NCBI RefSeq assembly: GCF_000091305.1
Contig: NC_013929.1
Span: 5,580,001-5,644,000, forward strand
Source: Streptomyces scabiei 87.22
GTDB lineage: Bacteria > Actinomycetota > Actinomycetes > Streptomycetales > Streptomycetaceae
DNA: 64,000 nucleotides
Direction: 5' to 3'
The first letter of the stretch is position 1, and every line of letters starts with the position of its first letter. The notes beneath the pieces were generated by a model. The model had not been told where the DNA came from. It ran no database searches and saw only the letters and a list, made by a program, of their open reading frames with translations. Of the stretch, positions 10,602 to 18,863 are shown one piece after another. Position numbers and translations under genes: made by a program.

Positions 10602-11732
10602 TCAGGTCGTGGGGGTCCAGCCGCCGTTGGCGTACCAGTACTGCGGCAGGCCCTTGGTGCTGCTGGTGCGGAACGGGGTGCCGTGGTCGTCGATGCGGGC
10701 GGTGCCGGTGCGGCCCTGGGAGGACCAGGCGAGTTCCAGGTACCAGCTGCAGTCGCAGTCGACGGTGCGGGCGTCGATCATCAGGACCTCGGGGTCCTTC
10801 GCGGAGACCCGGTAGGGCATGCGCCTGGCCGGGGTGCCCGTGCCGCCCTCGATGCCCTGGGCCGGGCGGGCGACCGGGCGGTCCTCGTCCAGGTCCACCG
10901 CGAACGTGCGGGGGTCGAGGTCGGCGCCGCAGCCCTGGCCCGTGAAGTAGACGGTGCCCTTCAGCGGGGCGGATCGTTCCACGACGCGGACGCGCAGGGC
11001 CTCCAGGACGACGGCCGTGTCCGTCCGGCCCTGCACGGTGATGTCCACGAGTGTCCGGCCGCCGTGCACCGCGCCCTGCGAACGCGCCCAGAGGGCGGCG
11101 TCCTGCGGGAGCGGGGGCGGCGGTACCTGCCGGGGTGCCTTGTCGATGACGTAGTCGTGGTCGCAACCGGTCCCCCAGAGCTGGGAGTTCACGGTCCAGG
11201 TGAGGGGTGGGGCTGTCGTCTCCGGGGTGGCCTTTCCGACCGAGGCGGGTGCGGGCGGTGTCGGGGAGCCGTGCCGCGGGTCCGCCGTCTTCGCGGTCGT
11301 CGGGGACGTCAGCGCGGACAGGCCGATCAGGGTGGCTGCCAGCGCGGTCACTACAGCCGCGGCGAGCGCTGCGCGGCCCCTGTACCAGGGCGTTCGCGGG
11401 GCGGGCACGGGCGCGGGAAGGGGAGGGAGGTCGGGGGGCTCGGTGGCGTCCGGGGCGGGCGGGGGCGCCGTCCGGGAGCGTCGGCGTGCCGCGACCGCCA
11501 GGATCCACCGCCGGTGCAGCTCGACGCGTTCGGCCGGGTCGGCCCCGCACAGCGCGGCGAACCGTTCCACGGCCGTGAAGCCGAGCGGTACGGCCTCCCC
11601 CGCGCAGTACCGGTGCAGTGTGGAGGCGTTGATGTGCAGGGGGCGGGCCAGGGCCGCGTAGCTGAGGTCCGTGCGCCCCTTCAGGTGTCGCAGCAGTGCC
11701 GCGAACTCCTCCACCTCGTCCTGGGACGGCAC
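10602..11732 (-). CDS. HTH protein with one transmembrane segment and extracytoplasmic domain
   Basis: 376 aa from the GTG start, chosen because AGGAGG lies 5 nt upstream; a GTG 42 nt earlier (11774) is also in frame. The N-terminal 85 or so residues form an XRE-like HTH (SYAALARPLHINASTLHRYC). A Pro-rich linker leads to a single membrane helix (AALAAAVVTALAATLIGLSAL, about residues 120-145). The outer domain of some 210 residues has paired cysteines (GTGCDHDY, GQGCGAD, VDCDCSW). This is a one-component, membrane-anchored DNA-binding architecture common in Streptomyces; ligand and targets are unknown. Confidence 0.75.
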   Translation of the reverse strand: MPSQDEVEEFAALLRHLKGRTDLSYAALARPLHINASTLHRYCAGEAVPLGFTAVERFAALCGADPAERVELHRRWILAVAARRRSRTAPPPAPDATEPPDLPPLPAPVPAPRTPWYRGRAALAAAVVTALAATLIGLSALTSPTTAKTADPRHGSPTPPAPASVGKATPETTAPPLTWTVNSQLWGTGCDHDYVIDKAPRQVPPPPLPQDAALWARSQGAVHGGRTLVDITVQGRTDTAVVLEALRVRVVERSAPLKGTVYFTGQGCGADLDPRTFAVDLDEDRPVARPAQGIEGGTGTPARRMPYRVSAKDPEVLMIDARTVDCDCSWYLELAWSSQGRTGTARIDDHGTPFRTSSTKGLPQYWYANGGWTPTT

Positions 11733-11778
11733 CCGGTCCTCCTGCCTCGCGTCCCGGGACGGCGTCCCGGGCACCCTT

Positions 11779-11810
11779 CATGAAGGTGACTCCTCATGAA
11801 GGTGACTCCT
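11779..11810 (-). repeat. 16-bp tandem duplication upstream of HTH gene
   Basis: Two exact head-to-tail copies of AGGAGTCACCTTCATG (minus strand). Each copy contains a Shine-Dalgarno followed by ATG at a workable spacing. The ATG nearest the gene is out of frame with the HTH protein, so the copies might start short leader peptides, or they may just be upstream-region noise. Confidence 0.65.
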
Positions 11811-11867
11811 CATGAGGGGAGAGGACGGGAGGGCCCGGGGTGGTTCCCCCCTCGTCCTGGAGGCCGG

Positions 11868-12755
11868 TCAGCGCAGGCGGCGGGCGAGTTCCAGGTCCTC
11901 CGGGTCCAGGGGCCGGCCCTCCTCGATCTCCCAGAGGGCGTTCTGGAGGAGACGGGCGCGGGTCCAGGCGAGGGCGCGGTCGCGGTCCAGGGAGAGGACC
12001 TCGGTGATCGCGTCGAAGCGCCAGACGACATCGTCCGGGTCGAAGCGGTTGTTGAGGGCCGGCCAGAGGTCGAAGGCGGGGTCGCCGGCGAGGGGCTTGG
12101 GGTCGATGGCGAGCCAGCGGGCGCGGTCGGCGCCCAGGACGTTGTCGAAGTGCAGGTCCCAGTGGAGGAGGCGGTCGCCGGGTTCGGCCATGACCTCGCG
12201 GAGCGCCGCCGCGCAGTCGGCGATCAGACGGCGGTCGGACGTGTCCGGGATGCGGGCCAGCACCGGGGGCGTGCGGTCCAGCATGTCCGCCGCGATGTCG
12301 GCCAGGCGGCGCAGGGCCGGCGGGGCCGGGGTGGCGGTCAGACGGGCCAGGAGGCCGGCGATGACCAGGACGGCCGCGTGGGTGTCGGGCTCATGGGAGA
12401 GCATGCGGGCCGGGTCGAGGCGTTCGAGCAGCATGGTGCCCGTCGCGGGGTCGTGGTCCAGCAGCCGTACCGCCCCGTCGCCGTTCCAGACGCGCAGGGC
12501 GACCGGCTCGCCCTCGCTCTCGTCGTCGAGGATCTGCAGCTTGAGCACGGCCGGGGTGCCGTCGGCGGTGCGGACCACGGGCAGGACCAGGGCGCACATG
12601 CCGTGCATGGCCGGTCCGTCGGGGCGCAGCCCCCAGTGGTCCAGGAACCGGGTGGCCAGGCCCGGCAGGGCGGCGGCGAAGGACCGGCCCTTCTCCTGGA
12701 AGTACTTCTCCAGCGTGGCGGCCAGTTCCGCCGGTACCGGGACGGTGTCGGTCAT
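11868..12755 (-). CDS. APH(6)-type aminoglycoside/hydroxyurea phosphotransferase family kinase
   Basis: 295 aa, the length of streptomycin 6-kinase relatives. The Brenner-type kinase loop HWDLHFDN (about residues 195-202) carries the catalytic Asp, and LAIDPKPLAGDPAFD supplies the metal-binding Asp as in aminoglycoside 6-phosphotransferases. The N-terminal lobe Lys is in PAVLKLQIL. The family includes StrA/APH(6) and hydroxyurea kinases, but many chromosomal Streptomyces copies have unknown substrates. No resistance or biosynthetic genes lie nearby, so true drug resistance is not implied. Confidence 0.82.
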   Translation of the reverse strand: MTDTVPVPAELAATLEKYFQEKGRSFAAALPGLATRFLDHWGLRPDGPAMHGMCALVLPVVRTADGTPAVLKLQILDDESEGEPVALRVWNGDGAVRLLDHDPATGTMLLERLDPARMLSHEPDTHAAVLVIAGLLARLTATPAPPALRRLADIAADMLDRTPPVLARIPDTSDRRLIADCAAALREVMAEPGDRLLHWDLHFDNVLGADRARWLAIDPKPLAGDPAFDLWPALNNRFDPDDVVWRFDAITEVLSLDRDRALAWTRARLLQNALWEIEEGRPLDPEDLELARRLR

Positions 12756-12873
12756 GGGGGCGACCCTACGGGCGTACCGGCCCGGTACGCCTTCGATTTC
12801 CGGCCCGGCGGCGGCTCGTGGGCCACGGAATCCGTAGGAGACAGGGCCCCTCGGCAGGGGTTAGCGTCCCGCC

Positions 12874-14286
12874 ATGAGCAGCTCGGACGCGATGGCCGGC
12901 ACCGTCAACGGTGGGATCTCCTTCTGGTACGCGCAGGCGGGCATCCCCGTCCCGAGGGAGCCGCTGGCCGGGGACACGGCCGCCGACGTGGCGATCGTCG
13001 GGGGCGGGTACACCGGGCTGTGGACGGCCTACTACCTGAAGAAGGCCGCGCCCGGTCTGCGGATCGTCGTCCTGGAGCAGAAGTTCTGCGGGTACGGGGC
13101 CTCGGGGCGCAACGGCGGCTGGCTCTACAACGGGATCGCGGGGCGGGACCGGTACGCCCGGCTGCACGGGCGGGATGCCGCCGTGCGGTTGCAGCGGGCG
13201 ATGAACGAGACCGTCGACGAGGTCGTGCGGGTGGCGGCCGAGGAGGACGTCGAGGCGGACATCCACCGGGGCGGCGTGCTCGAAGTCGCCTACACCCCGG
13301 CCCAGTTGAGCCGCCTCAGGGCCTTCCACGAGCACGAGAGGGCCTACGGGGAGGACGACCGCGAGCTGTACGGCGCGCGGGAGACGGCCGAGCGGATCAG
13401 GGTCGCGGGCGCCGTGGGGTCGACGTGGACACCGCACGGGGCACGGCTGAACCCGGTGAAGCTGGTGACGGGGCTGGCCGCCGTCGTCGAGGGGCTGGGC
13501 GTGACCGTGCACGAGCTGACGCCGGTGACCGAGATCCGGCCCGGGCACGCGGTCACGCCGTACGGCACGGTCCGGGCGCCCTATGTGCTGCGCTGCACGG
13601 AGGGGTTCACGGCGAACCTCAAGGGCCAGCGGCGTACCTGGCTGCCCATGAACTCCTCGATGATCGCCACCGCGCCGCTGACGGGCGAACAGTGGGCGGC
13701 GATCGGCTGGGAGGGCCGCGAGACGCTCGGCGACATGGCGCACGCGTACATGTACGCGCAGCGCACCGCCGACGATCGGATCGCGCTCGGCGGCCGCGGG
13801 GTGCCGTACCGCTTCGGGTCGCGGACGGACAACGACGGGCGTACGCAGGCGGCGACGGTCGAGGCGCTGTACGAGATCCTGGTGCGGTTCTTCCCCTCGC
13901 TGGCGGGGGTGCGGGTCGACCACGCCTGGTCGGGCGTGCTCGGGGTGCCCCGCGACTGGTGTGCCACGGTTACCCTCGACCCCTCGACGGGGCTCGGCTG
14001 GGCCGGCGGCTACGTCGGTTCCGGTGTGGCCACCACGAACCTCGCCGCCCGCACCCTGCGCGACCTCGTCCGGCGGGACTCCGGGCAGGCCGGGGACACC
14101 GGGCTGACCTCGCTGCCGTGGGTGAACCACCGGGTGCGCAAGTGGGAACCGGAGCCGCTGCGCTGGGCGGGGGTGCAGGGCATGTACGCCACGTACCGCG
14201 CCGCCGACCGGCGGGAGGCGGCTTCGCACAAGGGGGAGTCGTCGCGGTTGGCGCGGGTGGCGGACCGGGTGGCGGGGCGGCACTGA
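12874..14286 (+). CDS. FAD-dependent amine oxidoreductase (PuuB/OrdL-like)
   Basis: 470 aa. The FAD Rossmann motif VAIVGGGYTGLWTAYYL begins near residue 44 and is followed by VVLEQKFCGYGASGRNGGW, the characteristic second motif of the DAO/gamma-glutamylputrescine oxidase family. LGWAGGYVGSGVATTNLAAR near the C-terminus completes the FAD site. Likely substrates are amines or N-methyl amino acids; none is fixed by context. It is divergent from the APH-type kinase and convergent with the next FAD enzyme. Confidence 0.82.
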   Translation: MSSSDAMAGTVNGGISFWYAQAGIPVPREPLAGDTAADVAIVGGGYTGLWTAYYLKKAAPGLRIVVLEQKFCGYGASGRNGGWLYNGIAGRDRYARLHGRDAAVRLQRAMNETVDEVVRVAAEEDVEADIHRGGVLEVAYTPAQLSRLRAFHEHERAYGEDDRELYGARETAERIRVAGAVGSTWTPHGARLNPVKLVTGLAAVVEGLGVTVHELTPVTEIRPGHAVTPYGTVRAPYVLRCTEGFTANLKGQRRTWLPMNSSMIATAPLTGEQWAAIGWEGRETLGDMAHAYMYAQRTADDRIALGGRGVPYRFGSRTDNDGRTQAATVEALYEILVRFFPSLAGVRVDHAWSGVLGVPRDWCATVTLDPSTGLGWAGGYVGSGVATTNLAARTLRDLVRRDSGQAGDTGLTSLPWVNHRVRKWEPEPLRWAGVQGMYATYRAADRREAASHKGESSRLARVADRVAGRH

Positions 14287-14395
14287 GGGCGCGGGTGCGC
14301 GGCGCGGGCTGGTGGGCGCGGGTGCGCGGCGCGGGTTGGTGGGGGAGGGTGCGTGGTGCGGGCCGGTGGAGGCAGGTCCGCGGCGCGGGGCTGAT
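14287..14395. repeat. 27-bp minisatellite between convergent genes
   Basis: Four head-to-tail units of about 27 bp (14287-14313, 14314-14340, 14341-14367, 14368-14395). The first two differ at one position; the last two are more diverged. Each unit has the shape GGGCGCGGGTGCGC-GGCGCGGGYTGGT. It begins directly after the stop of the upstream gene. Confidence 0.8.
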
Positions 14396-14410
14396 GGGGG
14401 CGGGGGCGGC

Positions 14411-15619
14411 TCACGCGCGCTTCAGGTGCTGGGTGGGGCGTGACCTGCGGCCCAGGGCCAGGGAGACCGCCGCCAGGGCGCTGTTGAACGACACCTCCGA
14501 CAGCACGCCCGGTGCCGCCACCTGGTCGCCCGCGAGGTAGACGCCGTCGCCGCGGTCCATGGCCGGGCGGTCGCGCCAGGTGGTGCCGGGCAGGTCGACC
14601 GCGCCCGTACGGCCGTTCGACGTGGCCTCGCGGCGCCAGGTGACCCGGTCCCGCCAGCCGGGGAACCCAAGGTCGAGCAGGTGTTCGGCGCGGGCGACTC
14701 CGTCGGCCCGTGCCGCGTGCGGGCCGATCGGGAACTGTCCCTGGAGCAGCTGCTCGCCCGCGGGGGCCAGCGTGCGGTCCTGCGCGGTGAACCGCTCGAT
14801 CCAGCCGGGCGCGTCCAGGTCGGAGACGACGAACGCGTCGCCGCGGCGGGTGCGCAGGGCGAGGTCCACGAGGGCGGTACGGCCGCTCGGCCACGTCAGA
14901 GAGTCGTCCTTGAGCAGGCGGCGGGCCGCGTCCAGGGAGGTGGCGACGACGACCGGGCCGGTGCCCCTGCAGCCGAGGGCGTCGAGGCTGTCGACGCGGC
15001 TGAGGGTCTCCATGCGGACGCCCAGGTTCCAGGCACGGGCCGCCATCCGGTCGATGACGCTCGCCCAGCCGCCGCGCGGGTAGTGCGCCTCAGGGGGCAG
15101 CTTCGTGGCCCGGCGCAGCCGTTCCTGCACGAACGCGGCGGACAGGGAGCCCGGGTCGTGGTGGAACAGCGCCACCGCCGCGTAGTGCGCCGCGGCACGC
15201 GCGGCCTCCTCGCCGGCCTGCCCGGTCGCCCAGGTGAGGAAGTCGACGTCCACGGGCGCGTGCGGGGCCGTGCGGCGGGGGCGCAGGAGCTTGAGCATCG
15301 CGAACGGCGGTGTCCGGCGCAGGACGCCCTTGTGGTGCAGGCGCAGCCGGGCGGCCTCCAGGGGCGGGAGCGGGGCGAGCGGCCCGATCAGGTCCCGCTG
15401 CGTGAGCCACGTCCAGTGCGGGCCGCCGCTGTAGAGGGCGTGCGGTCCCTCGTTGGTCCGGTACGGCCCCTCCGCGGACCGGGCCCGGCCGCCGAGCGTG
15501 TGGTGCGCCTCGTACACGGTGACCCGCGCGCCCGCCTCGGCGGCGGTGATCGCCGCGGTGAGTCCGGCGAAGCCGCCGCCGACGACGGTGAGGGGGGTGC
15601 GGGTTCGGCTGGTGGGCAT
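14411..15619 (-). CDS. FAD/NAD(P)-binding amine oxidase/phytoene dehydrogenase-like protein
   Basis: 402 aa from the ATG preceded by GAGGGAG at 8 nt. The dinucleotide motif LTVVGGGFAGLTAAITAAEA begins at residue 9 and is followed by VTVYEAHHTLGGRARS, the GG-doublet motif of flavin amine oxidases and carotenoid desaturases. The C-terminal FAD motif reads GVYLAGDQVAAPGVLSEVSF. No isoprenoid or carotenoid genes are nearby, so the substrate remains open. Confidence 0.78.
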   Translation of the reverse strand: MPTSRTRTPLTVVGGGFAGLTAAITAAEAGARVTVYEAHHTLGGRARSAEGPYRTNEGPHALYSGGPHWTWLTQRDLIGPLAPLPPLEAARLRLHHKGVLRRTPPFAMLKLLRPRRTAPHAPVDVDFLTWATGQAGEEAARAAAHYAAVALFHHDPGSLSAAFVQERLRRATKLPPEAHYPRGGWASVIDRMAARAWNLGVRMETLSRVDSLDALGCRGTGPVVVATSLDAARRLLKDDSLTWPSGRTALVDLALRTRRGDAFVVSDLDAPGWIERFTAQDRTLAPAGEQLLQGQFPIGPHAARADGVARAEHLLDLGFPGWRDRVTWRREATSNGRTGAVDLPGTTWRDRPAMDRGDGVYLAGDQVAAPGVLSEVSFNSALAAVSLALGRRSRPTQHLKRA

Positions 15620-15781
15620 GGCGGGGGCTCCCTCGGGTCGGTGCCTTCTGCCGGTCGGCTGGTGACGCGGCTGTCGGTGCGTACGACGGGTCGGGGGCGC
15701 CGGAATGTGACATGGCCGGGTTACGGCGGGGTGTTCGCGCAGGTCACGGGGATTGTCGGTGGTGGGGTGCAGGATGGGGGC

Positions 15782-16450
15782 ATGGCGAGGGCGAGGTCGG
15801 TGGTGAAGGCGGCGCGGCGGCCGGAGGTGCGGCTGCCGGTGCTGGAGGCGTTCGCGGGCGGGGAGCTGGAGCCCGACGGGGACTATGACGGGCTGGAGTT
15901 CCGGGAGCGGGACCTCGCGGGGCAGGACGGCGGGGGTGCCCGGTTCATGGACTGCGCGCTGACGGGGTGCGCGCTGGACGAGACGCGGCTGCGGCGGGCC
16001 CGGGTGCTCGACTCCGTCCTCACCGGGATACGGGGTGTCGGTACGGATCTGGCCGAGGCGACCTTGCGGGATGTGGAGCTGGTGGACGCGCGGCTCGGTG
16101 GGGTGCGGTTGCACGGGGCCGTGCTGGAGCGGGTGGTGGTGCGTGGGGGGAAGATCGACTACCTGAATCTGCGGGACGCTCGGCTCAGGGACGTGGTCTT
16201 CGAGGACTGTGTGCTGGTGGAGCCGGATTTCGGGGGTGCGCGGTTGGAGCGGGTGGCGTTCGAGGGGTGTGCGCTCAAGGGGGTTGATCTGACCGGGGTG
16301 ACCTTGGTGGATGTGGATCTGCGGGGGGCTGCCTCGGTGGAGATCGCGCGGGGGGTGGAGCGGTTGTCGGGGGCGGTGATCAGCGCGGCTCAGTTGATGG
16401 ATCTGGCGCCGGTGTTGGCGGGGGAGATGGGGATTCGGGTGGAGGGGTGA
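15782..16450 (+). CDS. Pentapeptide-repeat protein
   Basis: 222 aa. From about residue 45 to 190 the sequence runs in A(D/N)LXX-like five-residue steps with Leu, Val or Phe at every central position (FMDCALTGCALDETRLRRA, VVFEDCVLVEPDFGGARLE), predicting a right-handed quadrilateral beta-helix. Some pentapeptide proteins mimic DNA and protect gyrase; whether this one does is unknown. It is a single domain without a signal peptide, so likely cytosolic. The 3' end passes into the composite repeat region. Confidence 0.82.
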   Translation: MARARSVVKAARRPEVRLPVLEAFAGGELEPDGDYDGLEFRERDLAGQDGGGARFMDCALTGCALDETRLRRARVLDSVLTGIRGVGTDLAEATLRDVELVDARLGGVRLHGAVLERVVVRGGKIDYLNLRDARLRDVVFEDCVLVEPDFGGARLERVAFEGCALKGVDLTGVTLVDVDLRGAASVEIARGVERLSGAVISAAQLMDLAPVLAGEMGIRVEG

Positions 16451-16470
16451 CGTTCGGGGGTGCCGGGTTG

Positions 16471-16795
16471 GTTTTCGCCCCCGCCGCCCCTACCCGTCCC
16501 TCCCCCACTCTCGGCTTCGCTCGAGCGGGAGGTGCCCCCATCAGGGGCTGCGCCCCTTCGACCCCGAGACGTCCGCCCGGTGGGGGCTGGTCGCGCAGTT
16601 CCCCGCGCCCCTGGAAAGCAGGGGCTGCGCCCACTGCTTTCCAGGCCCGACACCGGCCGACTTGCAGACCCACGAGAGCTGGCCTTTCAGGGCCACGGGG
16701 GTCTGGTTTTCCAGGGCTGCAACGGGGCTGATCTTCTGGGCCGACGTGGGCCTGGGTTTTTTAGGGGCGCGGGGAACTGCGCGGCCAGCCCCCAC
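16471..16795. repeat. Composite repeat with inverted element pair (copy B/B')
   Basis: A gene-free 381-nt gap. Order: the CGCCCCCGCCGCCCCTACCC block; the hairpin block CTCCCCCACT-CTCGGCTTCG-CTCGAGCGGG (16501-16541); a GGGGCTGCGCCCC hairpin; element GTGGGGGCTGGTCGCGCAG + TTCCCCGCGCCCCTG (16580-16613); about 150 nt with a GGGGCTGCGCCCACTGC stretch; and the inverted element (16763-16795). Compared with copy A near 2.8 kb, the hairpin block looks like an insertion into an otherwise shared composite. Confidence 0.75.
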
Positions 16796-16831
16796 CGGGC
16801 CGCAGACGAAATACCGCACCCCCCGGCGGGA

Positions 16832-17332
16832 CTACGGCATTCTCGGGAAGCGGGACTGCAGGGTCCAGATCGCCGGGTTTTCGGCGAGGGCCTCGTGGAG
16901 GTCGCAGAGGTCGGCGATCACGTCGTGCAGGAAGTCGCGGGCCTCGCGGCGGAGTTCGGTGTGGGAGAAGGTGAGCGGAGGCTCCTCCGCCGGCATCCAG
17001 TCCGCCTCCACGTCCACCCATCCGAAGCGCCGCTCGAAGAGCATGCGGTCGGTGGACTCGGTGAAGTCGAGTTCCGCGTACTGGGGACGGGAGGCGCGGG
17101 AACCGGCGGGGTCCTGGTCCAGCCGCTCCACGATGTCGCACAGCGCCCACGCGAAGTCCAGCACCGGCACCCATCCCCAGGCTGTGGACAGCTCCCGGTC
17201 CGCCTTGGCGTCGGCGAGGTAGACGTCACCGCAGAACAGGTCGTGCCGCAGCGCGTACACGTCGGCGCGGCGGTAGTCCGTCTGCGGCGGGTCGGGGAAG
17301 CGGTTGGAGAGGGCGTAGCCGATGTCGAGCAC
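16832..17332 (-). CDS. Conserved hypothetical protein
   Basis: 166 aa from GTG; a stop codon lies 8 codons upstream in frame, and no strong ribosome binding site is seen, so the start is uncertain. The protein is acidic and Trp-rich (AWGWVPVLDFAWALCDIVERL, FGWVDVEADWMP) with no signal or membrane helix, suggesting a compact cytosolic domain. I recognise no family with confidence. It is divergent from the M1 peptidase gene, whose start is 38 nt away, so the two share a very short control region. Confidence 0.6.
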   Translation of the reverse strand: MLDIGYALSNRFPDPPQTDYRRADVYALRHDLFCGDVYLADAKADRELSTAWGWVPVLDFAWALCDIVERLDQDPAGSRASRPQYAELDFTESTDRMLFERRFGWVDVEADWMPAEEPPLTFSHTELRREARDFLHDVIADLCDLHEALAENPAIWTLQSRFPRMP

Positions 17333-17369
17333 GTAGGCGATGGTGTCATGTCCTCATAGGATCCCCGAC

Positions 17370-18836
17370 GTGTCCCGATCCGCACGAGTTGTCCCGTCCG
17401 CCCTCCTCGCCGTCGCACTCGCCCTCTCACTCACGTCCTGCACCGACGGCGGCGCTGGGGCCGAGAGGACCAGGGGCTCCGCCGGCCTCCGGGACCCGTA
17501 CTTCCCCGGGCTCGGCAACGGCGGGTACGACGTCACCCACTACGCCCTCACCCTTGACTACGACCCCGACGCGCCGGCCCTCCTGCGGGCCACCGCGGTC
17601 GTCACCGCGCGGGCGACGCGGGACCTCTCCTCCTTCCACCTCGACCTCCGGGGGATGGACGTCGCGTCGGTCGCCGTCGAGGGGGCGGCGGCGCGGTGGA
17701 AGCGGGCGGGCCAGGAGCTGACCGTCACTCCCGGGAGGGGGCTCGACGAGGGGCGGTCGTTCCGTACGACGGTGCGTTACTCGGGCACCCCGGAGACGGT
17801 CACCGACCCGGACGGCTCCCGGGAGGGCTGGCTGCCGACCGCCGACGGCGCCCTCGCGCTCGGCGAGCCGACGGGCTCGATGACCTGGTTCCCCGGCAAC
17901 CACCACCCCTCCGACAAGGCGTCCTACGCCCTCACGGTCACCGTCCCCGAGGGCCTGCGGGCCGTCTCCAACGGGGAGTTGCGGAGCGAGACCGTCGAGG
18001 GCGGCCGTACGACGTACTCCTGGCGCGTCACCGAGCCGATGGCGAGCTACGTGGCCACGCTCGCGATCGGGCGGTACGAGATCGAGCGGTACGAGATCGA
18101 CCGCTCGGCGGTGAGCAGGGGCGACGGGAAAGGGCGGCTGCCGGTGTACGTGGCCGTCGATCCCACGCAGGCCGGGGACAGCCGTGCGGTCCTGGGCCGG
18201 ATCCCGGAGGTCGTCGCGTGGGCGGAGGGCCGCTTCGGCCCGTACCCCTTCTCCTCCACCGGCGCGATCGTCGAGCGGCCGCAGGACGTGGCGTACGCGC
18301 TGGAGACCCAGAACCGGCCCGTCTTCCCCGGCGCCCCCGACCTCTCCCTCCTCGTCCACGAACTGGCCCACCAGTGGTACGGCGACTCCGTCACCCCCAG
18401 GAGCTGGCGGGACATGTGGCTGAACGAGGGGTTCGCCACCTACGCCGAGTGGCTGTGGACGGAGGACCACGGCGGTGACACTGCCCAGGAGACCTTCGAC
18501 GCGCTGTACGCGGGCGACCACTTCCGGGACGCCGAGGCGAACGAGGCCGTCTGGGACTTCCCGCCCGCGAAGCCGCCGAGCGCCGCGCGCATCTCCGACA
18601 GCCCCGTGTACGAACGCGGTGCCATGGTCCTGCACAAGATCCGCGGGGCCGTCGGCGACGACGCCTTCTTCGGGCTCATCCGGGGCTGGGCGACCGCCCA
18701 CCGCCACGGCAACGCGGACACGGCCGACTTCACGGCGTACGTGGAGAAGTACGCGGCGAAGGCGGCTCCGGACGCGGACCTGACCCCGGTCTGGGAGGAC
18801 TGGCTGTACGGGGAGGGCAGACCGCCGAAGCCCTGA
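17370..18836 (+). CDS. M1-family metallopeptidase lipoprotein
   Basis: 488 aa from the second possible start (GTG), which gives a clean signal peptide SALLAVALALSLTSC with a lipobox cysteine (LTSC). The M1 zinc site is HELAHQWYGD (H330, E331, H334) with the third ligand in WLNEGFATY (E353). The exopeptidase motif GxMEN is replaced by AYALETQNRP, the form seen in many actinobacterial M1 lipoproteins. It probably trims peptides on the outer face of the membrane. It lacks the long C-terminal HEAT-like domain of PepN, so it belongs to the short, secreted group. Confidence 0.88.
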   Translation: MSRSARVVPSALLAVALALSLTSCTDGGAGAERTRGSAGLRDPYFPGLGNGGYDVTHYALTLDYDPDAPALLRATAVVTARATRDLSSFHLDLRGMDVASVAVEGAAARWKRAGQELTVTPGRGLDEGRSFRTTVRYSGTPETVTDPDGSREGWLPTADGALALGEPTGSMTWFPGNHHPSDKASYALTVTVPEGLRAVSNGELRSETVEGGRTTYSWRVTEPMASYVATLAIGRYEIERYEIDRSAVSRGDGKGRLPVYVAVDPTQAGDSRAVLGRIPEVVAWAEGRFGPYPFSSTGAIVERPQDVAYALETQNRPVFPGAPDLSLLVHELAHQWYGDSVTPRSWRDMWLNEGFATYAEWLWTEDHGGDTAQETFDALYAGDHFRDAEANEAVWDFPPAKPPSAARISDSPVYERGAMVLHKIRGAVGDDAFFGLIRGWATAHRHGNADTADFTAYVEKYAAKAAPDADLTPVWEDWLYGEGRPPKP

Positions 18837-18863
18837 GGAGCCGGACGTCTGGACGTCGAGGCG

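Noticed and set aside
10479..12755. Integrated element at tRNA-Thr
   Set aside because: There is no integrase, no duplicated tRNA 3' end and no excision genes; the HTH and kinase genes look chromosomal.
11868..12755. Acquired antibiotic-resistance determinant
   Set aside because: The kinase motifs match APH(6), but base composition matches neighbours, there is no mobile element, and many Streptomyces copies have no known drug substrate.
14287..14395. Possible CRISPR array
   Set aside because: Units are contiguous without spacers and no cas genes are present; it is a minisatellite. The same reasoning applies to the 15- and 16-bp arrays near 61.2 and 63.4 kb.
11796..14540. 914-codon plus-strand frame running over the kinase and first FAD enzyme
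   Set aside because: It is antisense to the kinase and out of frame with the oxidoreductase; its end just translates the 27-bp minisatellite.
12874..15619. Biosynthetic cluster around the two FAD enzymes
   Set aside because: No synthase, tailoring set, resistance or regulator pattern accompanies them; neighbours are unrelated housekeeping-type genes.
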